A stretch of DNA of 47,771 bases from Candidatus Eisenbacteria bacterium (GTDB lineage Bacteria > Eisenbacteria > RBG-16-71-46), in contig DASTBI010000065.1 of NCBI GenBank assembly GCA_035712145.1, positions 1-47,771 of the forward strand. Direction: 5' to 3'. Position numbers and translations under genes: made by a program. Positions 11,862 through 22,654 of this stretch are shown here, piece after piece. A model generated the notes under the pieces. It saw nothing but the letters and a program-made list of their open reading frames with translations. It was not told the DNA's origin and ran no database searches. Numbering within the stretch: position 1 is the first letter of the stretch; each line of letters starts with the position of its first letter.

Positions 11862-11892
11862 CCTTTGCCACCTCACAGGGCGGCGTTAAAGG
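11862..11892 (-). promoter_or_regulatory. PyrR-binding RNA hairpin in the pyrB leader
   Basis: On the minus strand the leader reads CCTTTAACGCCGCC, then CTGTGAGG, then TGGCAAAGG. CCTTT pairs with AAAGG and an upper GCC-CC stem pairs with GG-GGC, leaving the CCTGTGAGG loop that matches the PyrR recognition consensus (CCnGnGAGG). The hairpin starts 38 bases before pyrB and its 3' foot overlaps the first bases of the GGGGAGG ribosome binding site. There is no second terminator or antiterminator stem with a U-run. The layout therefore suggests translational repression by UMP-bound PyrR, as in mycobacteria, and not transcription attenuation as in Bacillus. The PyrR gene lies immediately upstream. 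Confidence 0.87.
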
Positions 11893-11921
11893 ATGTCCTG
11901 GCACGACGTGGTCGAAGGAGG

Positions 11922-11950
11922 AATCTATCCGATCCGGGACCGGGGTTCAA
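11922..11950 (-). promoter_or_regulatory. Candidate sigma-70-type promoter for pyrB operon
   Basis: TTGAAC (11945-11950) and TAGATT (11922-11927) are separated by exactly 17 bases on the minus strand, each matching the consensus in four of six positions. Transcription would begin near 11915 and give a leader of about 60-65 bases that includes the PyrR hairpin. The operon could also be read through from glyS-pyrR. Confidence 0.5.
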
Positions 11951-11979
11951 GGCTCCGCGCGTTCGCCGACCACGGAACT

Positions 11980-14814
<2,835 letters not shown>

Positions 14815-14818
<4 letters not shown>

Positions 14819-15750
14819 GTCTTGGCCTCGGCGGGCTGGATCCATTTCGCGCGCTCGGACTCGTCGGTCAGCATCGGGAAGCCGAGTGCTGAGCGCTGCT
14901 CGAGATACGACTGTGCCGCGCGGCGAGCCAGCTTTCGGACCCGCCCGATGTAGCCCACGCGCTCACTCACCGAGATCGCGCCGCGCGCGTCGAGCACGTT
15001 GAACAGGTGCGAGCACTTGATGACCGCGTCGTAACCGGGCATCACGAGTCCGAGATCGAGCAGTCGCAGCGCTTCCCTCTCCCAGACCTTGAACATCTCG
15101 AAGTGCGCCGCGACGTCCGCTTCCTCGAAGTTGTAGCGCGAGAACTCCTTCTCGTTCTGCATCCACAGATCGCCCCACGTCACCCCCGGCGCCCACACCA
15201 GGTCCTGCACGCGATCCTTGCCCTGCAGCATCATTCCGATGCGGTCGAGCCCGTACGTCAGCTCCGCGGACACCAGGACCACCTCGATGCCGCCGATCTG
15301 CTGGAAGTAGGTGAATTGCGAGATCTCGGTGCCGTCCATCAGCACCTGCCATCCCAGCCCGGCTGCGCCGAGCGTGGGCGACTCCCAGTCGTCTTCCGAG
15401 AGCCTCAGGTCGTGACGCCGCGGGTCGATGCCGAGCGCCTCGAGCGATGCGAAGTACTGGGCGACCACATCGGGGGGCGACGGCTTGAGCAGCACCTGGT
15501 ACTGGTAGAACTGCTGGAAGCGATGAGGGTTCTCGCCATAGCGACCGTCCTTGGGGCGGCGCGACGGCTCGACGTACGCCACCCGCCACGGCTCCGGTCC
15601 GAGCGAGCGCAGGAACGTCGCGGGATTGAAGGTGCCGGCGCCTACCTCCGAAGGATACGGCTGCTGGATCACGCACCCGCGGCTCGCCCAGTAGGTCTCG
15701 AGCGCGAGCATCATCTCCTGGAGCGAGCGTTCGGGCTTCAGTTGGGACAC
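14815..15750 (-). CDS. glyQ: Glycyl-tRNA synthetase alpha subunit
   Basis: Catalytic alpha chain of the class II glycyl-tRNA synthetase. The GTG at 15750 gives 311 residues and the start [20 protein letters not shown], which aligns with known GlyQ N-termini; it overlaps recO by 13 bases. Diagnostic segments: [78 protein letters not shown], and [13 protein letters not shown]. The glycine pocket and motif 2/3 regions look intact. GlyQ and GlyS are encoded as separate chains, the common bacterial arrangement, and both follow recO, a conserved neighbourhood. Confidence 0.95.
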
Positions 15751-16526
15751 GGCGTCCTCCCCGCGGCCAACGGATCCAGTGAGCGCAGGATCTCGAGCGA
15801 GCGCAGACCATCGAAGCGCTGGAAGTGGTGGCGCAAGAACGCCTCGACCACCTTGTGGATCTCTCCAACCCGCTTGAGCTCGAGGTACTCGCCGGCTTCC
15901 GCCACCGGGCGCGAAAGGAGCAGCGTGAGCCCGGCGAGCGCGTCGGCGGAGAGCAGGATGGCGCCGGCTTCCGCGGCGGCGCACCGGTCGCACAGCATTC
16001 CCCCGCGGGCCGGCGAGAACACGCGTCGCGACGAGATCTCTCCGCCGCAGGTGACGCAGGCATCGAACCGCGGACGATAGCCGAGCAGGCTCGCGACCTG
16101 CAGCTCGAAGGCCAGCGTCACGGCGGAGAGCGAGCCGATCGGCGCCACCGACACGGACTCGATGGCCTTGAGCAGCAGATCGAACAGCGCCTCGTGCGGC
16201 TCTTCGCCCCAGACCAGGCGATCGATCAGCTCCACCGCGGCCTGCGCGTGCGCGAGACGCGAGAGGTCGGCCAGCTCGCTTCCCCAGGCGCGCAGCGTGT
16301 CGCCCTGCGACAGCAGCTGCAGATCTCGATCCGGCTTCAGATAGAGCACGAATCGCGAGCGTGACAGCGGCTCGAGCGCGACGCCGAAGCGGCTCGGCGA
16401 CTTGCGCGCGCCCTTGGCCACCATCTTCACCAGTCCATGCTCACGCGTGTAGGCCACGACGATGCGGCTGGTCTCTCCCAGCGCGTACGTCTTGAGGACC
16501 ACGCCCTCACACCGCGCGAGCGCCAT
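15738..16526 (-). CDS. recO: DNA repair protein RecO
   Basis: Mediator that, with RecR, loads RecA at SSB-coated gaps. The 262-residue protein has the N-terminal OB fold ([24 protein letters not shown] in pieces; [18 protein letters not shown]), a helical middle domain, and a zinc site with two Cys pairs, CVTCGG near residue 156 and LCDRC near residue 179. The ATG at 16526 lies 20 bases inside the end of the DUF502 gene, and the stop lies 13 bases inside glyQ, so the three genes are tightly packed. The C-terminal tail [10 protein letters not shown] is typical of the family. Confidence 0.93.
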   Translation of the reverse strand: MALARCEGVVLKTYALGETSRIVVAYTREHGLVKMVAKGARKSPSRFGVALEPLSRSRFVLYLKPDRDLQLLSQGDTLRAWGSELADLSRLAHAQAAVELIDRLVWGEEPHEALFDLLLKAIESVSVAPIGSLSAVTLAFELQVASLLGYRPRFDACVTCGGEISSRRVFSPARGGMLCDRCAAAEAGAILLSADALAGLTLLLSRPVAEAGEYLELKRVGEIHKVVEAFLRHHFQRFDGLRSLEILRSLDPLAAGRTPCPN

Positions 16527-17181
16527 CGGGAGCTTTCGCGGCCACGGGAGGAGCTTCGGCAGGCTGGACCACGCCGCCGGAGACCACGACCCGCAATCCG
16601 TCCTCGACCGGCCAGTCGAGATACATGACCGACGACTTCGGGACGTAGTGGACGAATCCCGAAGCGGGGTTGGGGGTGTGCGGCACGAACACGACTTCGA
16701 CGTCTTCGTCGAAGCGCGCGCGCATCGCCGCCGTCGCGGGGCCGGTCAGGAAGCCGACGCGCCACATGCCCGGATGCGGCCACTGGATGAGCACCACCTG
16801 ACGGAACGCATCCTTGCGGCGACTGAGGAAGGCCTCGCCGAGCGATTTGGTCGAACCGTAGAGGATGCCGAGTCCCGGAATCCGGCTGAGCATTCCATCC
16901 CACACCACGAACAGCGACTTCGACCCGAGCCAGCTGGCGAGCGCTCCCACGATGGTGAGCAGGAGCAGCGTCGCGACCAGGCCGATCCCTGGAATGCGGT
17001 GGTAGTCGAGCGCGGCGAACCGGAAGTACTGGCCGAGCAGGTTGTCGACCCAGTTGAGCATGCGAAAGAAGACCCAGAAGGTCACGGCCGTGGGGGCCAG
17101 GACGAGCAGGCCGGTGATGAGGTAGTTGCGAAGGCGGCCCGCGAAGCTCGGGCCGACACGCGTCGGGTCTTGGGCGGTCAT
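16507..17181 (-). CDS. DUF502 family membrane protein
   Basis: A 224-residue protein with two predicted membrane helices (about 20-42, LITGLLVLAPTAVTFWVFF, and about 68-90, GLVATLLLLTIVGALASWL). A soluble domain follows with the DUF502 signatures IPGLGILYGSTKSLGEAF, VVLIQWPHPGMWRVGFLTG and FVPHTPNPASGFVHYVP. The molecular function of this family is unknown. The C-terminal 20 residues are Ala/Pro-rich. The ATG at 17181 is preceded by a weak AAGAG, and the gene overlaps recO by 20 bases, so it is probably in the same transcript as ybeY and recO. The family call is confident. Confidence 0.88.
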   Translation of the reverse strand: MTAQDPTRVGPSFAGRLRNYLITGLLVLAPTAVTFWVFFRMLNWVDNLLGQYFRFAALDYHRIPGIGLVATLLLLTIVGALASWLGSKSLFVVWDGMLSRIPGLGILYGSTKSLGEAFLSRRKDAFRQVVLIQWPHPGMWRVGFLTGPATAAMRARFDEDVEVVFVPHTPNPASGFVHYVPKSSVMYLDWPVEDGLRVVVSGGVVQPAEAPPVAAKAPDGARAV

Positions 17182-17234
17182 GGGCTCTTGGGGTTGGGCT
17201 TAGCGCCGCAGAATCCCCGATGCGCAGGGAGAGG

Positions 17235-17693
17235 TCAACTTGTCAGAGTCCGACTCCACGCCGCGTCGAGAGCCAGGATTCCGGCGCGCGCCGCACGCAT
17301 CGCCCGCGCCTCGGCGCGCCGCATCCTGACGCGCTCGCCGGGCTGGTGATGGTCATGCCCCGCGAGATGAAGCGTGCCGTGGATCGTGAGTCGCGCCAGC
17401 TCGCGTCCCACGCTCACCCGGTAGCGCCGCGCCTGAGCGACCGCGCGGTCCATCGAGATCACGAGGTCTCCGGAAACCCGGCCATCGTCCTCCCCTGAAT
17501 ATGGAAAAGAGAGCACGTCGGTCGCCCGATCGATCCCTCGCCACTGCCGGTTGAGCGCGCGCAGCTCGGCGTCGTCGGTGAGTCGAATGCCGATCTCGCC
17601 GGCGCGCGCGCCTTCGGCAGCCAGGGTGGCGCGGATGATCGCCCGCAACGGAGGTCCGAGGCGCGCAATCCCGCGACGGCCTGTGTTCGGCAT
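17235..17693 (-). CDS. ybeY: Endoribonuclease YbeY / rRNA maturation factor
   Basis: Zinc-dependent RNase that takes part in 16S rRNA 3'-end processing and ribosome quality control. The metal motif HGTLHLAGHDHH is complete, with its three His ligands near residues 107-117. The preceding TDVLSFPYS and GDLVIS segments are also characteristic. I chose the ATG at 17693 (MPNTGRRGIARLG, 152 residues): it lies two bases after the stop of the preceding gene, and codons further upstream overlap that gene. In many bacteria ybeY follows phoH; here phoH lies about 5 kb upstream on the same strand, separated by pgpH and inserted genes. Confidence 0.94.
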   Translation of the reverse strand: MPNTGRRGIARLGPPLRAIIRATLAAEGARAGEIGIRLTDDAELRALNRQWRGIDRATDVLSFPYSGEDDGRVSGDLVISMDRAVAQARRYRVSVGRELARLTIHGTLHLAGHDHHQPGERVRMRRAEARAMRAARAGILALDAAWSRTLTS

Positions 17694-17695
17694 GG

Positions 17696-18589
17696 TCAGT
17701 GCAGTCTGAACCGGACCGGAACGGCGATCCACACGGCGTACGCCTGTCCCTTGGAAAGCGCGGGACGGAACCGCCACTGCCACACCGCCTCCAGCGCGGC
17801 ATCGTCCAGCATCGCTCGCGAATGGCGCACGAAGGCGTCCTTCACCGTCCCGTCGGCACCGACCAGTGCGTTGATCTCCACCACGCCCTCGACCTCGGAA
17901 GCGACGGCCTGTTGCGGATATTTCGGGGGCACCTTCTGGAGGACGACCGGCAGCGAGTCGATCCCGACGATGAGACGAATGGATTCATCGGTGCTCGGAC
18001 GCGTGACCGGGGGCGTGCGCATCGCCGCGACCAACGAATCGTTGGGCAGGGCGCGCTGAAGGAGCGCGAACAAGGTGTCTGCTCGATCTTCGAAGTGAAT
18101 CGTCCCCAGAGGCCGATCGGCGAGAAAGAGCTGCGCCGATCGGGTCTCGAAGCTGAGCAGCGCCCAGGTCTGGGGTCCGCTGCCCTGAAACGAGACGATG
18201 AAGAGCGGGACCTGGTGGGTCTCGTTGCAAGGCTTGCTCCGCCCGCGAAACTTCTCGACCGTATCCCAGTCGGCGGCGCGCATGAGCGCGTCCGCGAAGC
18301 GGCTCGCCCAGCGGGCATCGGTCTCGCCTTTCCGGTAGGCCTGGAGGGTGAGGGCCTTGCCCCTCTCCCCGCGGTAGGCCCACGGCGAGATCGCCGATCC
18401 GCACGCCGAGCTCACCACGGCCTGCTTGGCCTCGAGCAGACGCTTGCGCAGCGGCTCGAAGGGAGCCTTGGCGTGTCCTTCGGCGGCCGGTGTGGCGGTG
18501 GCCGCAGCGAGTCCCGCCAGCATCCCGACCAGAACAAGCAGGAGCGGCATGATTCCCGTGGGGATCTGGCGTTCTACTCGGCTTCCCAT
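17696..18589 (-). CDS. Secreted protein with TonB C-terminal domain (copy B)
   Basis: A 297-residue protein from the ATG at 18589 (MGSRVERQIPTG), which overlaps the previous gene by 16 bases. A later ATG at 18550 is possible. The hydrophobic segment MPLLLVLVGMLAGLAAATA is followed by AAEGHA, which looks like a cleavable signal peptide. The final 85 residues match the TonB_C fold: VPPKYPQQAVASEVEGVV, LVGADGTVKDAFV, and WQWRFRPALSKG. It lacks the long Pro-rich periplasm-spanning linker and uncleaved anchor of classical TonB. The middle (about 40-190) is an unassigned domain containing two Cys and ending LLSFETRSAQLFLADRPLG. It is paralogous to the adjacent gene. Energy transduction is doubtful; function unknown. 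Confidence 0.78.
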   Translation of the reverse strand: MGSRVERQIPTGIMPLLLVLVGMLAGLAAATATPAAEGHAKAPFEPLRKRLLEAKQAVVSSACGSAISPWAYRGERGKALTLQAYRKGETDARWASRFADALMRAADWDTVEKFRGRSKPCNETHQVPLFIVSFQGSGPQTWALLSFETRSAQLFLADRPLGTIHFEDRADTLFALLQRALPNDSLVAAMRTPPVTRPSTDESIRLIVGIDSLPVVLQKVPPKYPQQAVASEVEGVVEINALVGADGTVKDAFVRHSRAMLDDAALEAVWQWRFRPALSKGQAYAVWIAVPVRFRLH

Positions 18590-19455
18590 GTTGGAGCGTC
18601 GATCTCCCAGGGTAGATCGCGGGCTGGGCCATGGAAATCCACCGTGACGCTGGTCCAGGCCCACACCACCTTGCCGTCCTTGAGCGGCGGTCGGAATTGC
18701 CACTGGAGGACCGCGGCCCTCGCCGCGTCCGTGGCCCTGGCCGCGTCATAGAACATTGCGAATCCGTTGCTGACTTCCGCTCGGTGCACTCGGCCGTCAG
18801 GACCAACCAGGGCTCGTACGCGCAACACCCCTGTCGCCGAATACTCGGGGGGCACTCGTGTCACCGGCACGAGTGGAAGCTCGAGATTCGTGTCCGGTCC
18901 GCGATCGAGCGGGTCCAGCCCGGGAAACGCACCGTCCGGAGGGCTCATGAAAGTGTAGAAATCGGAGCGCTGGAGTCCGGGACGGAGCAATGGCCTCATC
19001 GCCTCCCACCATGCATGGTCGCCTTTGGCCGAGAGAACGACTCGAGCGCCCAGACCGTTCGCGAGCTCCATCTCCACTCCCTGGTCGGGTGCAAAGAGCA
19101 CGAGGCGGACTCGCTCGCTTGCTGAGGAGAACTCGTAGCCGATCTGGACGTCCGGCAGCGCCGCATCCGCCTCACCGAGCTCGTCCGCGCAGCCGTAGGA
19201 CTCGGCCTGTCCCAATGCGTGCGCGACCCGCTTCGCTCCCTCGCCCGGAAGCTCCATGGACTCGAGCACTTCGAAGCCCAGGAAGCTGGATGTGTCCAGC
19301 GGGCTGATCCGACCGCTCGGAGTGGCTGACAGACGAAGCACGCTGACCCGCTCCGAGCTTCGGATCGCTTGCAGCAGGTGTGCCGGTGGAGAGCACTTCG
19401 CCGCGCTCTCACCCGCCATCAGGAGAAGTGCACACCCCAGGAGCAGCCACCGCAT
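18574..19455 (-). CDS. Secreted protein with TonB C-terminal domain (copy A)
   Basis: A 293-residue protein with a signal peptide (MRWLLLGCALLLMAGESAA then KC). The C-terminal region has the TonB_C pattern VPPEYSATGVLRVRALVG, DGRVHRAEV and LQWQFRPPLKDGKVVWAW. The N-terminal 180 residues show no known family, but parallel the same part of the next gene in order of features: Cys-containing helical segment, then VRLVLFAPDQGVEMELANG, then a helix with RPLLRPG. A TATACT box lies six bases before the ATG at 19455, so the mRNA could be leaderless. It is the first gene of the minus-strand run that leads to ybeY and recO. Confidence 0.78.
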   Translation of the reverse strand: MRWLLLGCALLLMAGESAAKCSPPAHLLQAIRSSERVSVLRLSATPSGRISPLDTSSFLGFEVLESMELPGEGAKRVAHALGQAESYGCADELGEADAALPDVQIGYEFSSASERVRLVLFAPDQGVEMELANGLGARVVLSAKGDHAWWEAMRPLLRPGLQRSDFYTFMSPPDGAFPGLDPLDRGPDTNLELPLVPVTRVPPEYSATGVLRVRALVGPDGRVHRAEVSNGFAMFYDAARATDAARAAVLQWQFRPPLKDGKVVWAWTSVTVDFHGPARDLPWEIDAPTWEAE

Positions 19456-19461
19456 GGCATC

Positions 19462-19493
19462 AGTATACGGCCATCAAGGACTCGCCAAGTCCT
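19462..19493 (-). promoter_or_regulatory. Candidate promoter and inverted repeat before the TonB_C pair
   Basis: TATACT (minus strand, 19462-19467) ends six bases before the ATG at 19455, the spacing of leaderless transcripts. Upstream, AGGACT and AGTCCT form an inverted repeat with a five-base centre (19477-19493) where the -35 box would lie, so it could be an operator. A TTGGCG in this repeat is 15 bases from the -10, which is a short spacer. Confidence 0.4.
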
Positions 19494-19560
19494 GCTTCCA
19501 TGAAATTCGGCGGCTGGTTTTCGGTGGCGTATGAGGCGTCCTACAGGCACTGTGCAGCCC

Positions 19561-20391
19561 ATGAGCACGGAGATCCGCGAAGGCGATCGCGACTACGTCC
19601 TGGGGACTCACGACGAGGAGATTCAGCGTCTCGGCCTCCAGCATCGGGTGTGGCGGCCGCGCGCCACGGCAGCATGGCGCCGGGCCGGCTTCGATGTCGG
19701 ACAGACGCTGCTCGATGTGGGCTGCGGTCCCGGCTATGCCTCGATCGACCTGGCGGAGATCGTGGGGCGCGAGGGGCGCGTCGTCGCCGTCGACCGCTCG
19801 CGGCGTTTTCTCGACACGCTCGAGGCTCGCGCCCGCGTCCACGGCATCGAGCACATCGAGATCCACGAGCGCGACCTCGACGAAGGCAAGCTCCCGCTCG
19901 TCGACGCCCACGGAGCATGGATCCGCTGGGTCTTCTCGTTCGTGCGCCATCCGCGCGAGCTGGTGAGCGCGGTGCACAAAGCACTTCGGCCCGGCGGGAC
20001 GCTGGCGCTGCACGAATACGTCCACTACAAGACCTGGCGCATCGCGCCGCGCTGTCGCGAGCACGAGGCGTTCGTGGAGCTGGTCGAGGAAAGCTGGCGT
20101 GACAGCGGAGGCGAGCCCGACATCGGCATGGACCTGCCGCGCTGGCTCGAGACCCAGGGCTTCGAGATCCTTCACCTCGAGCCGATCATCGACGTGGTCC
20201 GCCCAGGTGATTTCGCTTGGCGCTGGCCGATGGCGTTCATCGGCTCGGGTCTGCGGCGGCTCATAGCACTCGGCAAGCTCACCCGCGAGCGTGGCCGCGA
20301 GATGGAGCAGAAGATCCTCGCCGCCTGTGCGGAGCCGCACACCTGTCAGGTGCTGCCGACGGTGCTGGAGATCGTGGCCCGGCGGATCTAG
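19561..20391 (+). CDS. SAM-dependent methyltransferase
   Basis: Class I (Rossmann) methyltransferase of 276 residues from the ATG at 19561 (MSTEIREGDRDYVLGTHDEE). An in-frame ATG at 19531 would add ten residues; neither has a clear ribosome binding site. SAM-binding motif I is LLDVGCGPGYASIDLAE (about residue 50), the acidic residue of motif II is in VVAVDRS, and the post-I region DLDEGKLPLVDAHG follows. Motif ALRPGGTLALHEYVHY fits the Methyltransf_11/25 type. Substrate is unknown; the ubiquinone/menaquinone-type fold alone does not show it. The gene is on the opposite strand to all neighbours and its stop lies 10 bases from the stop of pgpH, suggesting insertion or inversion into a conserved cluster. 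Confidence 0.85.
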   Translation: MSTEIREGDRDYVLGTHDEEIQRLGLQHRVWRPRATAAWRRAGFDVGQTLLDVGCGPGYASIDLAEIVGREGRVVAVDRSRRFLDTLEARARVHGIEHIEIHERDLDEGKLPLVDAHGAWIRWVFSFVRHPRELVSAVHKALRPGGTLALHEYVHYKTWRIAPRCREHEAFVELVEESWRDSGGEPDIGMDLPRWLETQGFEILHLEPIIDVVRPGDFAWRWPMAFIGSGLRRLIALGKLTRERGREMEQKILAACAEPHTCQVLPTVLEIVARRI

Positions 20392-20401
20392 GTGTGTAAG
20401 C

Positions 20402-22627
20402 CTACGTCGACTCGCGACGCAGGTCGGCGTCCGCTCTCTGGCGCCGGCGCGGATCCTCGGGATACGGCGCGCGCACGTGGAAGATCGCGGTCAGCACCGG
20501 AATGAAGGCCTCGCGGATCTTCGCCAGCTCGGAGAGCGTGAGACCGCACTCGTCGAGCTGGCCGTCCTGGACGCGCTCCTGGATGATCCGCGTCACCAGT
20601 CCGCGGATGCGGCTCGGGGTCGGCTCCTCGAGCGCGCGCGAGGCGCCTTCGACGCCGTCCGCCAGCATGAGTATGGCCGTTTCTTTGGAGCGCGGCTTCG
20701 GCCCTGGATAGCAGAAGTCCTCACGCCGCGCCATCGGATCCTGCTCGAGCGCCTTGTGATAGAAGAAGGCCATCACCATCGTGCCGTGGTGTTCCGGGAT
20801 CGCGTTCTGGACGGCGCTCGGCAGCCGGTCCTTGCGCGCCATCTCGAGACCTTCGGTGATGTGGGACTTCACCACCAGCGTGCTCATGCTCGGCGTGAGC
20901 CGCTCGTGGCGGCTGCGCGCGAAGGCCGGCTCGTTCTCCGCGTAGTACTCGGGCTTCGAGAGCTTGCCGATGTCGTGGTAGTAGGCACACACGCGAGCCA
21001 GCAGCGAGTTGGCGCCGGTCGCTTCCGCCGCCGCCTCGGCCAGGCTTCCCACGATCATGCTGTGGTGATAGGTGCCCGGGGCCTCGAGCTGGAGACGCTT
21101 GAGCAGCGGGCGGTTGAGATCCGAGAGCTCGAGCAGCGTGATGTCGGACGTGAGTCCGAACAGGTGCTCGACCAGGGGCAGCAGCATGAAAGCCAGCGAC
21201 ACCGAGAGGAACGCGCTCAGCCCTCCCCACAGCGCGTCGCGCGCGAGCAGCTGGGGCGACGTCACACGGCCCAGATCCCACGCCAGGATGGCGGCCAGAT
21301 TGGCGAGCGCGATGGTGAAGAGCGCCAGCGCGAAGTGCCAGCGATGGCGCAGGCGTGAAACCGAGTAGACCGCGGTGACGCCACCCATGACCGCGACCGG
21401 AATGAACGTGCTGCGCAGCTCCACCACGGTGACGGTGGCGCCGGCGAGCAGCAACGTGAACACCAGGGCCGGGCGCTTCTCCATCAGCGAGGCGGCCACC
21501 AGCGGCGCCAGTGCCAGCGGCACCGTGAACTCCGTGAGCCCGAAGGTTCCGACCAGGAGCTGAGCCATGCCCATCACCACCGCGGTGAGCAGGGTGAACA
21601 TCGCGAGCATGGCGTTGTCCCGGAAGACGCCGGGCAGCTCCATGCGCAGGTAGCTGCCGAACACCGCGAGGAAGAGCAGCATCAGCAGCATTCGGGCGAC
21701 CGGCGGGTAGAGGAATTGGGAGCGGTTCTGGCGCGCCAGCTCGAGATTGCGCAGCGAGCGCAGCTTCAGCAACGCGTTCCCCTCGACCTTCTGATTGGCA
21801 TCGACGATCAGCTCGTCCTTCTGGACGAAGCCGACCATCGTCGGCACGGCGCCCTGCGCCTGCACGCGGCGGTAATCCGTCTCGGCCCGGTCGTAGACGA
21901 CGTTGGGCACGATGAAAGGGCCCACCATCTCGCCCAGGAGGCGAACCCCCGCCGGATCACCGGGGAACGTGGCGCGCGCACGCTCGTCGATGCGGGCGAC
22001 CACTTCGTGACGGTCGTACAGGATGCTCGCGGAACGTGGAGTCTCGACATCGCCCTCGCGGACGGTGACGTTGCGGTAGCCGAGCAGAAGATCGTTCCGC
22101 TTCTCGGCGACCACTCCGGCTCTGTAGATCTCGTTCAGCACCGCCCCGAGCTCGCGCAGCGCCCGGCGCGCGCGGGCCGGAACCGCCAGGGCCTGCGCCG
22201 CGTCATCGGAGAGCGGCACGCCGAGGCCCTTGAGCTGGCGCGCCCGCTCGGCGGACGGAATCTCCGTCTCCGACACCGTCTCCAGGACCCTCTCCTGGAA
22301 GGTGGCATACCGAGTCAGCGTCTCGGTGGAGATGCGGCTGTCCACGACCATGACCGGGGGGACGGCGGCGGCGGCCTGCTGCTGCTGCCGCCGCAGCTCG
22401 CCCTCTTCCTTCTGGACGCGGAAGTCGAAGGGTGCGACCACGCGCTCGCGGGCGATGTCACCCGCGTTGTAGCGGTACTTGTCTCGGATCCGGCCGCTTC
22501 CCGGGATGCTCGCGGCCACCGCCAGCAGCGCCAGCACGAGCAGCACGCGAACGCCATGGAAACGCCAGCGCAACGTGCGCGGGCGACCCGGTAACGGAAC
22601 GACCGAGGGTCCCTCCTGAACCGTCAT
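20402..22627 (-). CDS. PgpH-like 7TM HD-family cyclic-di-AMP phosphodiesterase
   Basis: A 741-residue membrane protein with the 7TMR-HDED architecture. An N-terminal membrane helix (about 25-42) is followed by a large extracytoplasmic 7TMR-HDED domain (about 45-310). A seven-helix membrane region spans about 315-510, and a cytoplasmic HD domain contains GTYHHSMIVGSLAEAAAE, YYHDIGKL, IPEHHGT and MLADGVEGASRA, covering the metal-binding His and Asp residues. Characterised relatives (Listeria PgpH, Bacillus YqfF) hydrolyse cyclic di-AMP; whether this protein does is inference. The ATG at 22627 has a GAGG ribosome binding site and lies 27 bases after phoH, the usual gene order. Confidence 0.9.
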   Translation of the reverse strand: MTVQEGPSVVPLPGRPRTLRWRFHGVRVLLVLALLAVAASIPGSGRIRDKYRYNAGDIARERVVAPFDFRVQKEEGELRRQQQQAAAAVPPVMVVDSRISTETLTRYATFQERVLETVSETEIPSAERARQLKGLGVPLSDDAAQALAVPARARRALRELGAVLNEIYRAGVVAEKRNDLLLGYRNVTVREGDVETPRSASILYDRHEVVARIDERARATFPGDPAGVRLLGEMVGPFIVPNVVYDRAETDYRRVQAQGAVPTMVGFVQKDELIVDANQKVEGNALLKLRSLRNLELARQNRSQFLYPPVARMLLMLLFLAVFGSYLRMELPGVFRDNAMLAMFTLLTAVVMGMAQLLVGTFGLTEFTVPLALAPLVAASLMEKRPALVFTLLLAGATVTVVELRSTFIPVAVMGGVTAVYSVSRLRHRWHFALALFTIALANLAAILAWDLGRVTSPQLLARDALWGGLSAFLSVSLAFMLLPLVEHLFGLTSDITLLELSDLNRPLLKRLQLEAPGTYHHSMIVGSLAEAAAEATGANSLLARVCAYYHDIGKLSKPEYYAENEPAFARSRHERLTPSMSTLVVKSHITEGLEMARKDRLPSAVQNAIPEHHGTMVMAFFYHKALEQDPMARREDFCYPGPKPRSKETAILMLADGVEGASRALEEPTPSRIRGLVTRIIQERVQDGQLDECGLTLSELAKIREAFIPVLTAIFHVRAPYPEDPRRRQRADADLRREST

Positions 22628-22654
22628 TGGACCTCTATGCGTGGTGCGTTCGAA

